A model generated the notes under the pieces. It saw only the letters and a program-made list of their open reading frames with translations. It was not told the origin of the DNA and made no database searches. Positions 1 through 8,299 of a stretch of DNA of 64,000 nucleotides are shown piece by piece; position 1 is the stretch's first letter; every line of letters starts with the position of its first letter. Location of the stretch: positions 496,001 through 560,000 of the forward strand of contig NZ_CP108538.1 of NCBI RefSeq assembly GCF_035994185.1. The letters run 5' to 3'. The position numbers and the translations under genes are program-made. Source of the DNA: Streptomyces sp. NBC_01217 (lineage in GTDB: Bacteria > Actinomycetota > Actinomycetes > Streptomycetales > Streptomycetaceae).

Positions 1-144
1 GTCCCGTACCCGAGCACGCGTGGCTGCGCCGCCGCGTACTATCCCGAGACCAATGTCCTGGTGCCGCTGGACAGCGTGGCCGAGATCAGCAAGCAGCCCG
101 CTTCCAAGGAAATCGTGGTCCGGCTGGAGCGCAAAGACCCCTGA
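1..144 (+). CDS. FdhF/YdeP-type molybdopterin oxidoreductase, C-terminal fragment
   Basis: Frame 1 is open from the window edge to TGA at 142-144 and gives 47 residues. They contain the short motif NVLVPLDSVAE and end in IVVRLERKDP. This resembles the extreme C-terminus of the FdhF/YdeP family of molybdopterin-dependent oxidoreductases, where the cofactor-binding C-domain closes with a similar run. Only the tail is visible, so catalytic residues cannot be judged. The family assignment is from memory of the conserved ending. Confidence 0.6.
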   Translation, partial: VPYPSTRGCAAAYYPETNVLVPLDSVAEISKQPASKEIVVRLERKDP

Positions 145-203
145 CCGGAGCTGAGAACCCGCGCGGGATGCGGGCAGCACAGGGCGAGTGACCGCAAGCC
201 CGC

Positions 204-244
204 ACGCCGCTGCCCGGGAGCCCGTTGCTCCCGGGCAGCGGCGT
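204..244. terminator. Strong bidirectional hairpin terminator
   Basis: An 18-bp perfect inverted repeat (204-221 against 227-244) with a 5-nt loop sits between the end of the oxidoreductase (144) and the end of the convergent SRPBCC gene (258). It has no U-tract, as usual in Streptomyces. Its position suggests it ends both transcripts. Confidence 0.8.
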
Positions 245-257
245 CGTCGGGTGGTGC

Positions 258-677
258 TCAGGCCGCCAGGGTGTCCCGGAGGGCGGCGAGACCATCGGTG
301 TAGATGCCGTGGAAGAGAGCGGTGACCTCTGCCTCGTCGGCACCGGCGGGCGTGAACGTTCCCGACCACACGACGCGCGATGCGTCGGGCAGGCCGGGGA
401 CCTCATGGACACTGAGGGTGGACAGGTAGTCGGTCACCGGGAACGGCGCGTCGAGGATGGTGTAGCTGTACGAACGCGCCGCGTCGTCGAAGGCCACGAG
501 CCGCTCGACGATCACGCCGCCGTCCGCGTTCTCCAGGCGGCGGACGCGGCCGCCTTCGGCGGCGACGCTCGCGGGGATGTACGGCAGCCAGTCGGGCAGG
601 GAGTCGAATCCGCCGATGAGCTGCCAGACCCGCGCGGGCGGTACGGGCAGATCGATGGTGGCGCTGGTGGAGGCCAT
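258..677 (-). CDS. SRPBCC-family (polyketide cyclase/START-like) protein
   Basis: 139 residues beginning MASTSATIDLPVPPARVW. The family pattern is visible: an N-terminal strand, then VWQLIGGFDSLPDWLP, then repeated strands and a C-terminal helix (LFHGIYTDGLAALRDTL). Such small proteins form a helix-grip fold around a hydrophobic ligand; the ligand here is unknown. The start at 677 is preceded by AGGAGCACCCC. It lies 38 bp downstream of the aldo/keto reductase on the same strand, so both are probably one operon controlled by the divergent LysR gene. Confidence 0.85.
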   Translation of the reverse strand: MASTSATIDLPVPPARVWQLIGGFDSLPDWLPYIPASVAAEGGRVRRLENADGGVIVERLVAFDDAARSYSYTILDAPFPVTDYLSTLSVHEVPGLPDASRVVWSGTFTPAGADEAEVTALFHGIYTDGLAALRDTLAA

Positions 678-715
678 GGGGTGCTCCTGTCGAGGGGGTG
701 GAGTGTGAGGGTGGG

Positions 716-1726
716 TCAGGCGGTGGGAAGCGGGGCGACCGGGGAGACCAGACCGTCCTCGCGAAGGTCGGTCCAGAAGCCGGCTGGGACCTTTTCGCTC
801 AGGGCGGCCAGGTCCTCGGCGATACGGCTGGGCTTGGTGGCTCCTGCCACGACGGCGGCGGTGACCGGATGGGCGAGGGAGAACTGCAGGGCCGCGGCCT
901 TGATGCTCACGCCGTGCCGGCCTGCGATGTCCTTGATGCGCCGGACGCGGTCGATGATCTCGGGCGGTGCGTCCTGGTACTCGAAGTGGGTGCCGCCGGC
1001 CAGCACACCCGAGCTGTAGGGGCCGCCGACGACCATCCCGACGCCCTGCTCGGCGGCCATGGGCAGCAACCGCTGCAGGGCGTGCTCGTGATCGAGCAGG
1101 GTGTAGCGGCCGGCCAGCAGGAACCCGTCGGGCTGCGGCTCGTCCAGGGCCAGGGTCAGCTCGATCGGCTCGGTGCGGTTGACGCCCAGCCCCCACGCCT
1201 TGATGACGCCCTCGTCCCGCAGCCGGGACAGCACCCGGAACGCGCCGGTGCGCGCCTCCTCGAACTTCGCCAGCCACGCATCCCCGTGGAAGTCCTGGGC
1301 GATGTCATGCACCCAGACGATGTCCAGACGGTCCACGCCCAGCCGCTTGAGGCTGCCCTCGATCGACCGCTCCGTGGCCTCGGCGGTCCATTCGTGCACG
1401 ATCGTGTTGGGACGGCCGTGCTCGAAGAGGCCCCCCTTCTCACCGAAGTCGCGGGCCGTCGGGTCTTCCACCTCGTCGAGGATGACGCGGCCGACCTTGG
1501 TGCTCAGTACGTACTCGTCGCGGGGGCGGCCGGCGAGGGCCTCACCGAGACGCATCTCCGACAGGCCCGCGCCGTAGAACGGAGCGGTGTCGAAGTAGCG
1601 GATGCCGTGGTCCCAGGCGGCCTCGACCGTCGCAGCGGCCTCCTCTGGCGGGACGGCGCGAAACATGTTGCCAAGAGGGGCGGTGCCCAGGCCGAGGCGG
1701 CCGGGGAGCAGAGACGCGATGCTCAT
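716..1726 (-). CDS. Aldo/keto reductase
   Basis: 336 residues with the NAD(P)H-dependent aldo/keto reductase TIM-barrel pattern. The catalytic tetrad is intact: D46 and Y51 (FDTAPFYG), K77 (STKVGR) and H140 (VWVHDI). The N-terminal LGLGTAPLGN strand and the C-terminal AGATKPSRI cofactor-phosphate segment are present. Length and sequence fit the D-threo-aldose 1-dehydrogenase/pyridoxal reductase-like branch; the substrate cannot be deduced. It is the first gene of an operon with the SRPBCC protein and diverges from a LysR regulator 141 bp away, the classical layout of LysR-controlled catabolic genes. Confidence 0.9.
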   Translation of the reverse strand: MSIASLLPGRLGLGTAPLGNMFRAVPPEEAAATVEAAWDHGIRYFDTAPFYGAGLSEMRLGEALAGRPRDEYVLSTKVGRVILDEVEDPTARDFGEKGGLFEHGRPNTIVHEWTAEATERSIEGSLKRLGVDRLDIVWVHDIAQDFHGDAWLAKFEEARTGAFRVLSRLRDEGVIKAWGLGVNRTEPIELTLALDEPQPDGFLLAGRYTLLDHEHALQRLLPMAAEQGVGMVVGGPYSSGVLAGGTHFEYQDAPPEIIDRVRRIKDIAGRHGVSIKAAALQFSLAHPVTAAVVAGATKPSRIAEDLAALSEKVPAGFWTDLREDGLVSPVAPLPTA

Positions 1727-1823
1727 GTGGGGTCCTTGCGGAGAGGGTAAGGGGACGGATTCACAGCTTTCAGCCGATCCGTCCTTCTTTTCGTCTTCGA
1801 CATTAGGATGGAGACTTCAGACT

Positions 1824-1842
1824 GTCCAAGACTCTCTTGGAC
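1824..1842. promoter_or_regulatory. Perfect dyad, candidate LysR operator
   Basis: GTCCAAGA-ctc-TCTTGGAC is a perfect 8-bp inverted repeat centred 35 bp upstream of the LysR start, in the divergent aldo/keto reductase/LysR spacer. A second, looser repeat of similar words (CTTGAGTCCTTTGAGG) follows. LysR regulators usually bind such dyads in the shared promoter; binding here is inference. Confidence 0.6.
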
Positions 1843-1867
1843 GCACTTGAGTCCTTTGAGGTCTTGT

Positions 1868-2830
1868 ATGCTTGACCTGCGACAACTGCGCTACTTCATC
1901 GCCGTGGCCGAGACGGAACATGTCGGCCGCGCCGCCGAACAGCTCCACATCTCACAATCCCCCCTGAGCCGGCAGATCGCCCAGCTGGAGAAGAACCTCG
2001 GCCTCGTCCTGTTCGAACGCATCCAGCAGCGCATCCGTCTGACCCGCGACGGCACGGTGTTCCTGAGCGAAGCCCGGGCGCTGCTGCGCCATGCCGACCG
2101 CTTGGAGAACCTCGGTCGACGGCTGGGCCGGGGCGAAGAGGGTGGCCTGTGCATCGGCTACGTCGCCGACGCCATGCACACGGGCGTGCTGCCCGGCGCG
2201 CTGCGCCGACTGCAGGAGGAGCGCCCCGGCATCCACGTGGCCCTGTACAGCATGTCCGCCGCCGAGCAGTTCGAAGGGCTTCGCCAGCGCAGCCTGGACA
2301 TTGCCCTGGTACGGGAACCGCCGGACCGCGACGACCCCGTACTGCGAGCCGCGCCGTTGCTGGAGGACCCCTTGCTGCTCGTCCTTCCTGCCGGCCATCC
2401 ACTGGCGGCTCGGGAGACGGTCACTGCGCAGGACCTCGACGGCCAGCCGTGGATCGCGGTCGAGGGCGAGGGCGACCCGGCGTGGCGGGACGCCTTCGTC
2501 GCCTCGTGCGTCGCCTCGGGCTTCACTCCCGACATCCGGCTCGACGCCGCGGAACCACTGACGGCGCTCGGCCTCGTCGCCTCGGGTCTCGGGCTGGCAC
2601 TGGTGCAGAGAAGCATGGTGCGGGGCACGACGGATGCCTTGGTGGTACGTGAACTGCCCTGGCATCAGGCATGCGTTCACCTGTGGGCGGTCTGGCACCA
2701 CGTAGATCTACGGCCGGTTGTCGCCTCGTTCCGCGAGACGGTGCTGGAGGAGCGAAACGCGAGTGGCCGCGGCCCGACTGCCCGGCGCGAGGACAGGGAA
2801 GGCGCGGCGGCGGGGGAATCCGACCGATGA
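1868..2830 (+). CDS. LysR-family transcriptional regulator
   Basis: 320 residues. The N-terminal winged helix-turn-helix (about 1-60: LRQLRYFIAVAETEHVGRA then ISQSPLSRQI) is textbook LysR, followed by a linker helix and a periplasmic-binding-like effector domain from about residue 90. I use the ATG at 1868 because it gives the canonical MLDLRQLRYF beginning; an in-frame ATG at 1808 would add 20 residues unlike the family. The final 25 or so residues are a charged Arg/Glu tail beyond the usual fold. It probably controls the divergent aldo/keto reductase-SRPBCC operon and itself. Confidence 0.9.
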   Translation: MLDLRQLRYFIAVAETEHVGRAAEQLHISQSPLSRQIAQLEKNLGLVLFERIQQRIRLTRDGTVFLSEARALLRHADRLENLGRRLGRGEEGGLCIGYVADAMHTGVLPGALRRLQEERPGIHVALYSMSAAEQFEGLRQRSLDIALVREPPDRDDPVLRAAPLLEDPLLLVLPAGHPLAARETVTAQDLDGQPWIAVEGEGDPAWRDAFVASCVASGFTPDIRLDAAEPLTALGLVASGLGLALVQRSMVRGTTDALVVRELPWHQACVHLWAVWHHVDLRPVVASFRETVLEERNASGRGPTARREDREGAAAGESDR

Positions 2831-3087
2831 CGGACGGGCGGGGCGGGCGGTACGGGGGCCACTGCCACCCGTGATCAACGGGAGCGTTCACCGCATCAGC
2901 ACCGGTCCGCGGCGGCGCGTAAAAAACTGCCCAAGAGCGGCACTTGCCACGGCCGACCGACGGCACCCCGGAGACGCTCCTCCAGCACGACCGGGCGTCG
3001 AGGACGACACGGAGGAGCCGAGACCCGACCCGGTCCCGGCTCCTCCGGTCGAAACGCCGCCACGTCACCTGTCGGCACGACCTGCTT

Positions 3088-3109
3088 GGCGCCGACCCGG
3101 GTCGGCGCC
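3088..3109 (-). terminator. Palindromic terminator of ohr
   Basis: A 22-bp perfect palindrome (GGCGCCGACCCGGGTCGGC plus GCC) begins 10 bp beyond the ohr stop codon, able to fold as a 9-bp stem with a CCGG loop. The rest of 2831-3118 shows nothing gene-like. Confidence 0.7.
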
Positions 3110-3118
3110 CGGAATCCG

Positions 3119-3532
3119 CTACTCGATGACGAGCTCGACCGGGATGTTGCCGCGGGTCGCGTTGGAGTAGGGGCAGACCTGGTGGGCCTGCTCGACCAGC
3201 TTGCGACCGGTGGCCACGTCGACGGTCTCGGGCAGCTCCACGCGCAGCGTGACCGCGAGACCGAAGCCCTCACCCTGCTTGCCGATGCCGACCTCGCCGG
3301 TCACGGCTGCGTCGCTGACGTCGATCTTGGCCTGACGGCCGACGAGGCCCAGGGCGCTGGCGAAGCAAGCGGCGTACCCGGCGGCGAACAGCTGCTCGGG
3401 GTTCGTGCCCTGGCCACTGCCGCCCATCTCCACCGGGATGGCCAGCTGCAGATCCAGCTTGCCGTCGGAGGTGACGGCGCGGCCGTCGCGGCCGTGGGTG
3501 GCGGTGGCGACGGCGGTGTAGAGCGCTTCCAT
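3119..3532 (-). CDS. ohr: Organic hydroperoxide resistance protein (Ohr/OsmC family)
   Basis: 137 residues, the normal Ohr length. The two redox cysteines are present: C56 in AACFASAL and C120 in QVCPYSNATRGN. The N-terminal LYTAVATATHGRDG is typical. Ohr is a cytosolic thiol peroxidase that reduces organic peroxides through the Cys pair using dihydrolipoamide. The start at 3532 is chosen because AGAGGG lies 9 nt upstream; the ATG at 3541 would abut it. It is divergent from an OhrR-type MarR gene, which supports the name. Confidence 0.93.
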   Translation of the reverse strand: MEALYTAVATATHGRDGRAVTSDGKLDLQLAIPVEMGGSGQGTNPEQLFAAGYAACFASALGLVGRQAKIDVSDAAVTGEVGIGKQGEGFGLAVTLRVELPETVDVATGRKLVEQAHQVCPYSNATRGNIPVELVIE

Positions 3533-3596
3533 GGAAACCATCCCTCTTGAAAGTCCTGATCCGGCGGCCTTGTCCGGCCGCTTCCACACAAGGAAA

Positions 3597-3617
3597 GCAC
3601 ACAATTGAGTTGTGCGC
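3597..3617. promoter_or_regulatory. OhrR-type operator in the ohr/ohrR spacer
   Basis: GCACACAA-ttgag-TTGTGCGC is an imperfect palindrome (one mismatch in 8-bp arms) in the 117-bp spacer between divergent ohr and ohrR. OhrR repressors bind AT-centred CAA/TTG dyads in this position. It lies 33 bp upstream of the ohrR start. Confidence 0.65.
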
Positions 3618-3649
3618 AATCGAATGACGCGCAGGGCTATGCTGAATCC

Positions 3650-4165
3650 ATGACCTCCATGTCCAGCCCGAGCCGCGAGGCCCCCTCCGAGGCCGACTAC
3701 CTCCGCCTCGACCAGCAGATCTGCTTCTCCCTGAACGCCACGTCGCGCGCCTTCGGCAGCGTCTACCGCGTGATCCTCAAGGATCTCGGGCTCACCTACC
3801 CCCAGTACCTGGTGATGCTGGCGCTCTGGGAGCACGGCGAGCTGCCGGTGAAAAAGCTGGGAGAGCACCTCCGGCTCGACTCCGGCACGCTGTCGCCCCT
3901 GCTGAAGCGCCTGGAGGCGGCGGGCCTGGTGCGACGCGAGCGCAGCGCCCAGGACGAGCGCTCGGTCCACATCCATCTCACGGACGAGGGCGCGGCACTG
4001 CGCGCACAAGCGCTGGCCGTACCGCGCCGGATCGCCGCGGCAACCGGATTCGACCTCGACGAGATCAGCGACCTGCGAGCCCGCCTCAACCGACTCACAG
4101 CAGCGCTGGACACAGCACTGCTGGAGGAGGAGCCGGGCTACGCCGACGGGGCACCCCAGAAGTAG
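3650..4165 (+). CDS. ohrR: MarR-family organic-peroxide sensor OhrR
   Basis: 171 residues with the MarR winged-helix fold: YPQYLVMLALWEHGE, then LGEHLRLDSGTLSPLLKRLE and the wing RRERSAQDERSVHIHLT. C25 in the motif QQICFSLNATSRA matches the peroxide-sensing cysteine of OhrR proteins, whose oxidation releases the operator. The ATG at 3650 is used; an in-frame upstream start at 3605 would run through the operator. Divergence from ohr makes the assignment firm. Confidence 0.92.
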   Translation: MTSMSSPSREAPSEADYLRLDQQICFSLNATSRAFGSVYRVILKDLGLTYPQYLVMLALWEHGELPVKKLGEHLRLDSGTLSPLLKRLEAAGLVRRERSAQDERSVHIHLTDEGAALRAQALAVPRRIAAATGFDLDEISDLRARLNRLTAALDTALLEEEPGYADGAPQK

Positions 4166-4287
4166 CATCCGCCGGCCGGGAGACGCACGAACCCCGGTCA
4201 TCCCGCCGCATCAGGCGGTCAAGCACCTGGTCACAGCCGTTTTCATCGTCTGCGGGTGTTGCTCATATCGGCTGCGACGGTCTGCGC

Positions 4288-4318
4288 GCTCGGCTCGCCC
4301 GCAACGCGGGAGCCGAGC
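4288..4318 (+). terminator. Hairpin downstream of ohrR
   Basis: GCTCGGCT and AGCCGAGC (4288-4295 and 4311-4318) pair, with an inner CCCGC/GCGGG stem and an AAC loop; a CG bulge separates the two stems. It lies about 120 bp after the ohrR stop. The remaining 4166-4484 interval shows no gene. Confidence 0.5.
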
Positions 4319-4484
4319 ATGGACCGACCGCGACCGGTCGCCGCTCGAACCGGCCGTCCTCATGGGCGTCCGGTCGTGGCAGTACGTACGTCCTCACAGA
4401 GCGAAGGCAGGGGCAGCTCTGACTGGCGATCAGGACTGTGCCGGTGCCGCGGTCCAGGCCGGTGCGCTCGGTAGCCTCACCCCC

Positions 4485-5101
4485 ATGGGACTGGACATTG
4501 CTGTGATGATCGTCGACTGGTCGTGGCTGGGTGAGCAGCCACCGCGGGAGCGGCTGTCGCGGTTGAGGGATGCCTGGTACGCCGACGAGACGGGGCTGTG
4601 GGACCACGACCGGTCGGTGGTCGAGGGCGACTGGGAGTGGCCGCGGGGCCGCGACGGCGCCTTCTTCGCCGTATACGAGTTCCTGCGTACCTGCGGCTCG
4701 TTCAAGGCGCACTTCCGGGCCGGGCATCGGTGGGAATCCCTCCGCGACCACGCCGACCCCCTGGTGCGGGCCGAGTTGGACGCCTTGCTGCTCGGGCTGA
4801 TCTGGCAAGGGCTGGATGGCAAGGCGGAGCACACCGCCCCGGGCTTCTTCTGTGACGACCCCGAGGACTTTACGGCCTGCTGGTCGCACGTTCGCCGGAC
4901 AGCGTGCGGGAACTGGCCGCGACATGGGAACGGGTACGGTCCCGGCTCAGCGGGCTGCGCAGACCGTTCGACGAGCATGCCGCGGAACCCGAAGGCTGGG
5001 TCGGCGACTTCAGCGGGTTCGCCGACCTACTGCAGGATTGGGGCCGCGTCCTCACCGAAGCCGCTCGGCGGGGCTGGGGCGTCGTGGGACTGAGCGAATA
5101 G
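4485..5101 (+). pseudogene. Frameshifted hypothetical protein
   Basis: The reading frame from ATG 4485 (MGLDIAVMIVDWSWLGEQ) is convincing to about 4868 (DDPED). Thereafter the protein-like sequence continues in another frame, GLYGLLVARSPDSVREL, ending WGVVGLSE at TAG 5099-5101. Together the two parts make a single protein of about 205 residues that I recall as a conserved Streptomyces hypothetical family. The codon phase changes as if one base was lost or two gained near 4861-4872. No slippery heptamer was seen, so programmed frameshifting is unlikely; mutation or sequencing error are the alternatives. Function unknown. Confidence 0.7.
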
Positions 5102-5361
5102 GGAATGACATCCTCAAGCTGCCCAGGCAAGGGACCCGATGTCTCCCGAACGCGCCGCGGCCACCACCGACCGTCTGAACGGCCTCGACGCCATCGTTGC
5201 CGTGGCAGTGGCCGCCTTGCTCGTCACCCAACGCCCTGGTGGCAAACCGGCCGGGCCCGACCCAGCACGAGTGTGCTGTTGGAATGCCGACAGGTCACAC
5301 GGCGACGAGCCCTTCGGCGCGTCATGGAGAAGGCGGACCGCCCTACGGGGAGACTTTCGCC

Positions 5362-5568
5362 ATGACCAATGCGATGAAGGCCGTCCTTGAGGGCGGCCCC
5401 GACGATCTGCCTGAGCGAATCGTTTCCGTCACCACGCCCGGGCTCGACATCAAGATCCCGTTCCGTGGCGGTTACGAGCACTTCAAGGTGACGACACGCC
5501 ACCAGGATACCGCCGAGGGCGCATTGCCTGTCTACGAATGGTGGGAGCGTACGGAAGTGCCAGGGTGA
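5362..5568 (+). CDS. DUF5988-like small protein
   Basis: 68 residues starting MTNAMKAVLEGGPDDLPE, with a central IPFRGGYEHF motif. That pattern (VLEGGP then GGYEHF and a terminal tryptophan segment) is what I remember of the actinobacterial DUF5988 family, often near biosynthetic or regulatory genes. GGGGAG lies 9 nt before the ATG. No function is known. It stands alone between a decayed gene and a long spacer. Confidence 0.65.
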   Translation: MTNAMKAVLEGGPDDLPERIVSVTTPGLDIKIPFRGGYEHFKVTTRHQDTAEGALPVYEWWERTEVPG

Positions 5569-6213
5569 AGGTCACCCCGTGACCGCTCCGGCTGTTCTGT
5601 CCTGCCACAGCATCAGCGACGTCGGTGAAGACCCGCCGGACCGAGCCGGGATGCCGTCACCGATCCCGGCCGTTCACACGCAGCCCGCCAAGCACGTCTG
5701 CCGCGTTGCCGATACGACCTCTCGCAAGACGGAGCGTTCCGTCTCAGCATGAAGGAGAGCAGGCTCCACGTGGGCGCCTTGCCGCCCCACGGCGACTTTT
5801 CGCCTCCGCGAGCACCACCCACGACGTCCACGCACCGCAGCGCCGGGCCCGGCAACGTCTCTACGGACCGTCACCGCTGGTCAAGGCAGGTGACTTTGTG
5901 GGTGACGAGCACTCAGGGCGGTATTGCGCGCCTCCGGACCGAACCATGTCAACAGGGACACGCTGACATCAGGAGTGACTAGGTGTCAGAAAAGTCCCCT
6001 GGACAGACCAACGATGCATCAATTTCCTTATAAATAGGCTCACTTGATGTTTCATCCGATTATCCGGAAATAGCAAATGGGTGTCTCCTGTACCCCGATC
6101 GGCGCCCCGGCACCAACTCCGCAACGCGTCCGATATGACAGCAATCGGGACCGTCAGTACGTTCAGTTTCGGGCCGACTGTTCAGCCGACCCCTCTGAGA
6201 CAGGAGAAGTGAC
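5569..6213. other. Intergenic region with AT-rich promoter block
   Basis: 645 bp with no convincing gene: the open frames on both strands lack family-like sequence. The stretch about 5985-6075 is far more AT-rich than its surroundings (for example CCTTATAAATAGG and a TTTC/GAAA dyad near 6049-6071). It is the likely promoter and 5' leader of the secreted protein at 6214. Confidence 0.5.
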
Positions 6214-6762
6214 ATGGTTACTCGTTCCACTGTCGTTACCGCCGCCATCGCGACTGCCTCGGCCCTGGCTGCCACTGGCATCACCTACGCCTCGGCTGCC
6301 ACCGAGCCGGCCCAGGCAGCCCCTGTCATCCAGCAGGCCTCCTCCCCCGTCTCGGCTCTCGGCGGCGGTGACGCCGGCAAGGGCAACGAGGGCAAGGGCA
6401 AAGAGGATCGGGGCTACGACCGGGACCGCGGCGACTGGGATTACTACAGAGGCCGCATCCACGTCAACGAGCGCACCTACACCGATGACCCGGGCGGCTG
6501 CATCACCGTCGTCAGCGGGCTCGGCTCCAAGAGCCTCAACATCCGCAACGACAGCCGCAGGAGCGTCGAGGTCTTCCGCGGAGCCACCTGTGACAACGGC
6601 GCCCCTGTCTCCACGGTCGGCCCCTACAGCTCCAGCACCGGCGTCGTACTCGGCAATGTGAGGGGCGGCGTCTGGGTCCACAACGGCGTCGTGGGCAGCT
6701 TCCGGGTGATCGAGCGCCACTACGACGGCTTCGGCGGCTACGACGGATTCGACGGCCGGTAA
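6214..6762 (+). CDS. Small secreted protein of unknown function
   Basis: 182 residues. Residues 1-36 form a Sec signal peptide (VVTAAIATASALAATGI then AQA). A charged Gly/Lys/Asp-rich linker (GKGNEGKGKED and RGYDRDRGD) leads to a compact C-terminal domain with two cysteines (GGCITVV and GATCDN), which could form a disulfide. CAGGAGAAGTGAC precedes the ATG. The AT-rich leader of nearly 200 bp suggests regulated expression. No enzymatic motif is visible. Confidence 0.75.
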   Translation: MVTRSTVVTAAIATASALAATGITYASAATEPAQAAPVIQQASSPVSALGGGDAGKGNEGKGKEDRGYDRDRGDWDYYRGRIHVNERTYTDDPGGCITVVSGLGSKSLNIRNDSRRSVEVFRGATCDNGAPVSTVGPYSSSTGVVLGNVRGGVWVHNGVVGSFRVIERHYDGFGGYDGFDGR

Positions 6763-6796
6763 CCGAACCGGTAAGCCAAAAACCCACACAACGCGG

Positions 6797-6827
6797 AACC
6801 CCAGCCCGCCGGAATCGGGCCGGGGTT
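6797..6827 (+). terminator. Hairpin after secreted-protein gene
   Basis: AACCCC-a-GCCCG pairs with CGGGC-c-GGGGTT around a 7-nt loop, 35 bp beyond the stop at 6762 and ahead of the convergent protease gene. Confidence 0.65.
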
Positions 6828-7039
6828 CTGTGCGTCTGTGCACCCGAAGCCGACACATGCCGACGCACGCCGGCACGCGCCGATCCCGCATACCCACACC
6901 CGGCCCACCATCGGCCGGCAGACCGCCTTCGGCCCCGACCCCGAAGGCCTGCCGCGCCGGAGTGACGAACCTCCAGTCGCGACAGGCCCTCCAGGACTGG
7001 ACAGCAAGGCAGCCGCCGACCCAGCCCGCCTGCGTACCG

Positions 7040-8209
7040 TCAGGCCGTGTGCAGCGTCAGCCCGTACCGGTTCAGTATCTCGTTGATCGGCTGGTGCCAG
7101 GTCTCGCCGCCACTGGAGCAGTTGCCCCAGCCTCCCGACGTGACGCCCTGGGCCTGGTCCCCGCTGATGAAGGATCCGCCGGAGTCGCCCGGCTCGGCGC
7201 AGACGCTCGTCTTGGTCATCTGGTGGACGGCGCCCTGGCTGTAGTTCACGGTCTCGTTCGTGGCCAGCACGTTGCCGCAGTGCCAGTGGGTCGTGGAGCC
7301 GGAGCGGCATATCGAGGCACCGATGGGTGCCTGCGCGGAGCCGCGGACCAACTGGTCGGAGACCGTGCCCCAGCCGAGGACCACGGGGACGGTCCACCAG
7401 CCGTTGCCCACACTGACCCAGGCATAGTCGTTATCGGGGAAGGACGATCCCTGGAAGTTGCCGATGGCCGAGCCGTCCCATCCCCTGACCGCCGCGCCTG
7501 CCTGGCCGCAATGTCCCGCCGTGACGAAGCCGCCGTACACGGAGAAGCCGATGGAGCACCGGACGTTGCCCGTGTAGTACGGGTCGCCGCCCACGGTCCC
7601 GGCCGCGAAGGTCTCGGGTGCCTCGGACGTCTGTTTCACCAGGATGGGACCGGCCTTGCGGGCACGCTCGACGAAGTCCTGGACATCGTTGTCACCCTGT
7701 GCCGATGCGACGACGTTCACGACGACGCGGTTGGCCTTCGGGTCGACGTGCCAGCTGCTGATGCCGTCCGGCGCGGACAGCCTGTCAAGCTGCGCCTTGG
7801 TTGCGTCGAGCTGACGTGCACTGTGACTCACCAGCCGGACGTCGGCACCGGACGCTCCTACGGCGTCGGCCCTCTTGCCGTCGGTGACGGCTACGGTGAG
7901 CTTGCCCGTGGCCGGGTCGAACCAGGAGCCCGCGTACGACGATCCGGCGGCCCGTTGCGCCTTGCCCTGTACGGCTGTTGCCGTCTTCTCCGCAGCCAGG
8001 CGCGCCCTGGCCTGGCTTTCCGTCAGGCCGAGGTCTCGGCGCATGGCGGAGATCAGTCCGGCGGACGCCGGTGCCTCGGCGGTATCGGAACGGGAAGCGC
8101 TGGACGGTGAGTTCGCGGCGGTGTCAGAGGCAGATGCAGAGGCGAGACCTATGGTCGCCCAGGCTCCGACGACCAGAGTGGCGGCAAGACCCGCGCGTAA
8201 GGCTGTCAT
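7040..8209 (-). CDS. Streptogrisin-like S1E serine protease with alpha-lytic prodomain
   Basis: 389 residues: signal peptide (about 1-27), alpha-lytic-protease-type propeptide (about 45-190, including DLGLTESQARARL), and a chymotrypsin-fold mature domain. The catalytic triad is visible in FVTAGHCG (His), DNDYAWV (Asp) and GDSGGSF (Ser). Six cysteines in the mature part fit the disulfides of streptogrisins. Exported and matured by prodomain removal. The ATG at 8209 is preferred to an upstream TTG at 8218. No C-terminal chitin-binding domain follows, so it is of A/B/D rather than C type. A LacI-type palindrome lies 73 bp upstream. Confidence 0.93.
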   Translation of the reverse strand: MTALRAGLAATLVVGAWATIGLASASASDTAANSPSSASRSDTAEAPASAGLISAMRRDLGLTESQARARLAAEKTATAVQGKAQRAAGSSYAGSWFDPATGKLTVAVTDGKRADAVGASGADVRLVSHSARQLDATKAQLDRLSAPDGISSWHVDPKANRVVVNVVASAQGDNDVQDFVERARKAGPILVKQTSEAPETFAAGTVGGDPYYTGNVRCSIGFSVYGGFVTAGHCGQAGAAVRGWDGSAIGNFQGSSFPDNDYAWVSVGNGWWTVPVVLGWGTVSDQLVRGSAQAPIGASICRSGSTTHWHCGNVLATNETVNYSQGAVHQMTKTSVCAEPGDSGGSFISGDQAQGVTSGGWGNCSSGGETWHQPINEILNRYGLTLHTA

Positions 8210-8281
8210 GCGTCTCAAGGGAACGGCCCTTCTGTTGTTCCGACTTCGTGGGGAGGAACAGCAGGCATCCGAGAGGTCTCA

Positions 8282-8299
8282 TCTGAGAGCGCTCTCAGA
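8282..8299. promoter_or_regulatory. LacI-family-type operator upstream of the protease
   Basis: TCTGAGAGCGCTCTCAGA is an 18-bp perfect palindrome centred on CG. It has the nnTGnnAnCGnTnnCAnn form of LacI/GalR operators and resembles the CebR-type GAGCGCTC core. Centre about 81 bp upstream of the protease start. The stretch 8300-8552 holds nothing else clear except a 7-bp hairpin at 8480-8498. Confidence 0.65.

Noticed and set aside
4861..4875. Programmed frameshift site in the 4485-5101 gene
   Set aside because: No slippery heptamer or downstream structure was seen, so mutation or error is simpler.
5139..5390. Plus-strand frame MSPERAAATTDRL overlapping the start of the DUF5988-like gene
   Set aside because: Only a short hydrophobic run, no family resemblance, and it overlaps a better-supported gene in another frame.
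5613..5982. Open frames on both strands in the 5.6-6.0 kb spacer
   Set aside because: Arg/Pro/Ser-rich translations without ribosome sites or motifs; typical GC-driven spurious frames.
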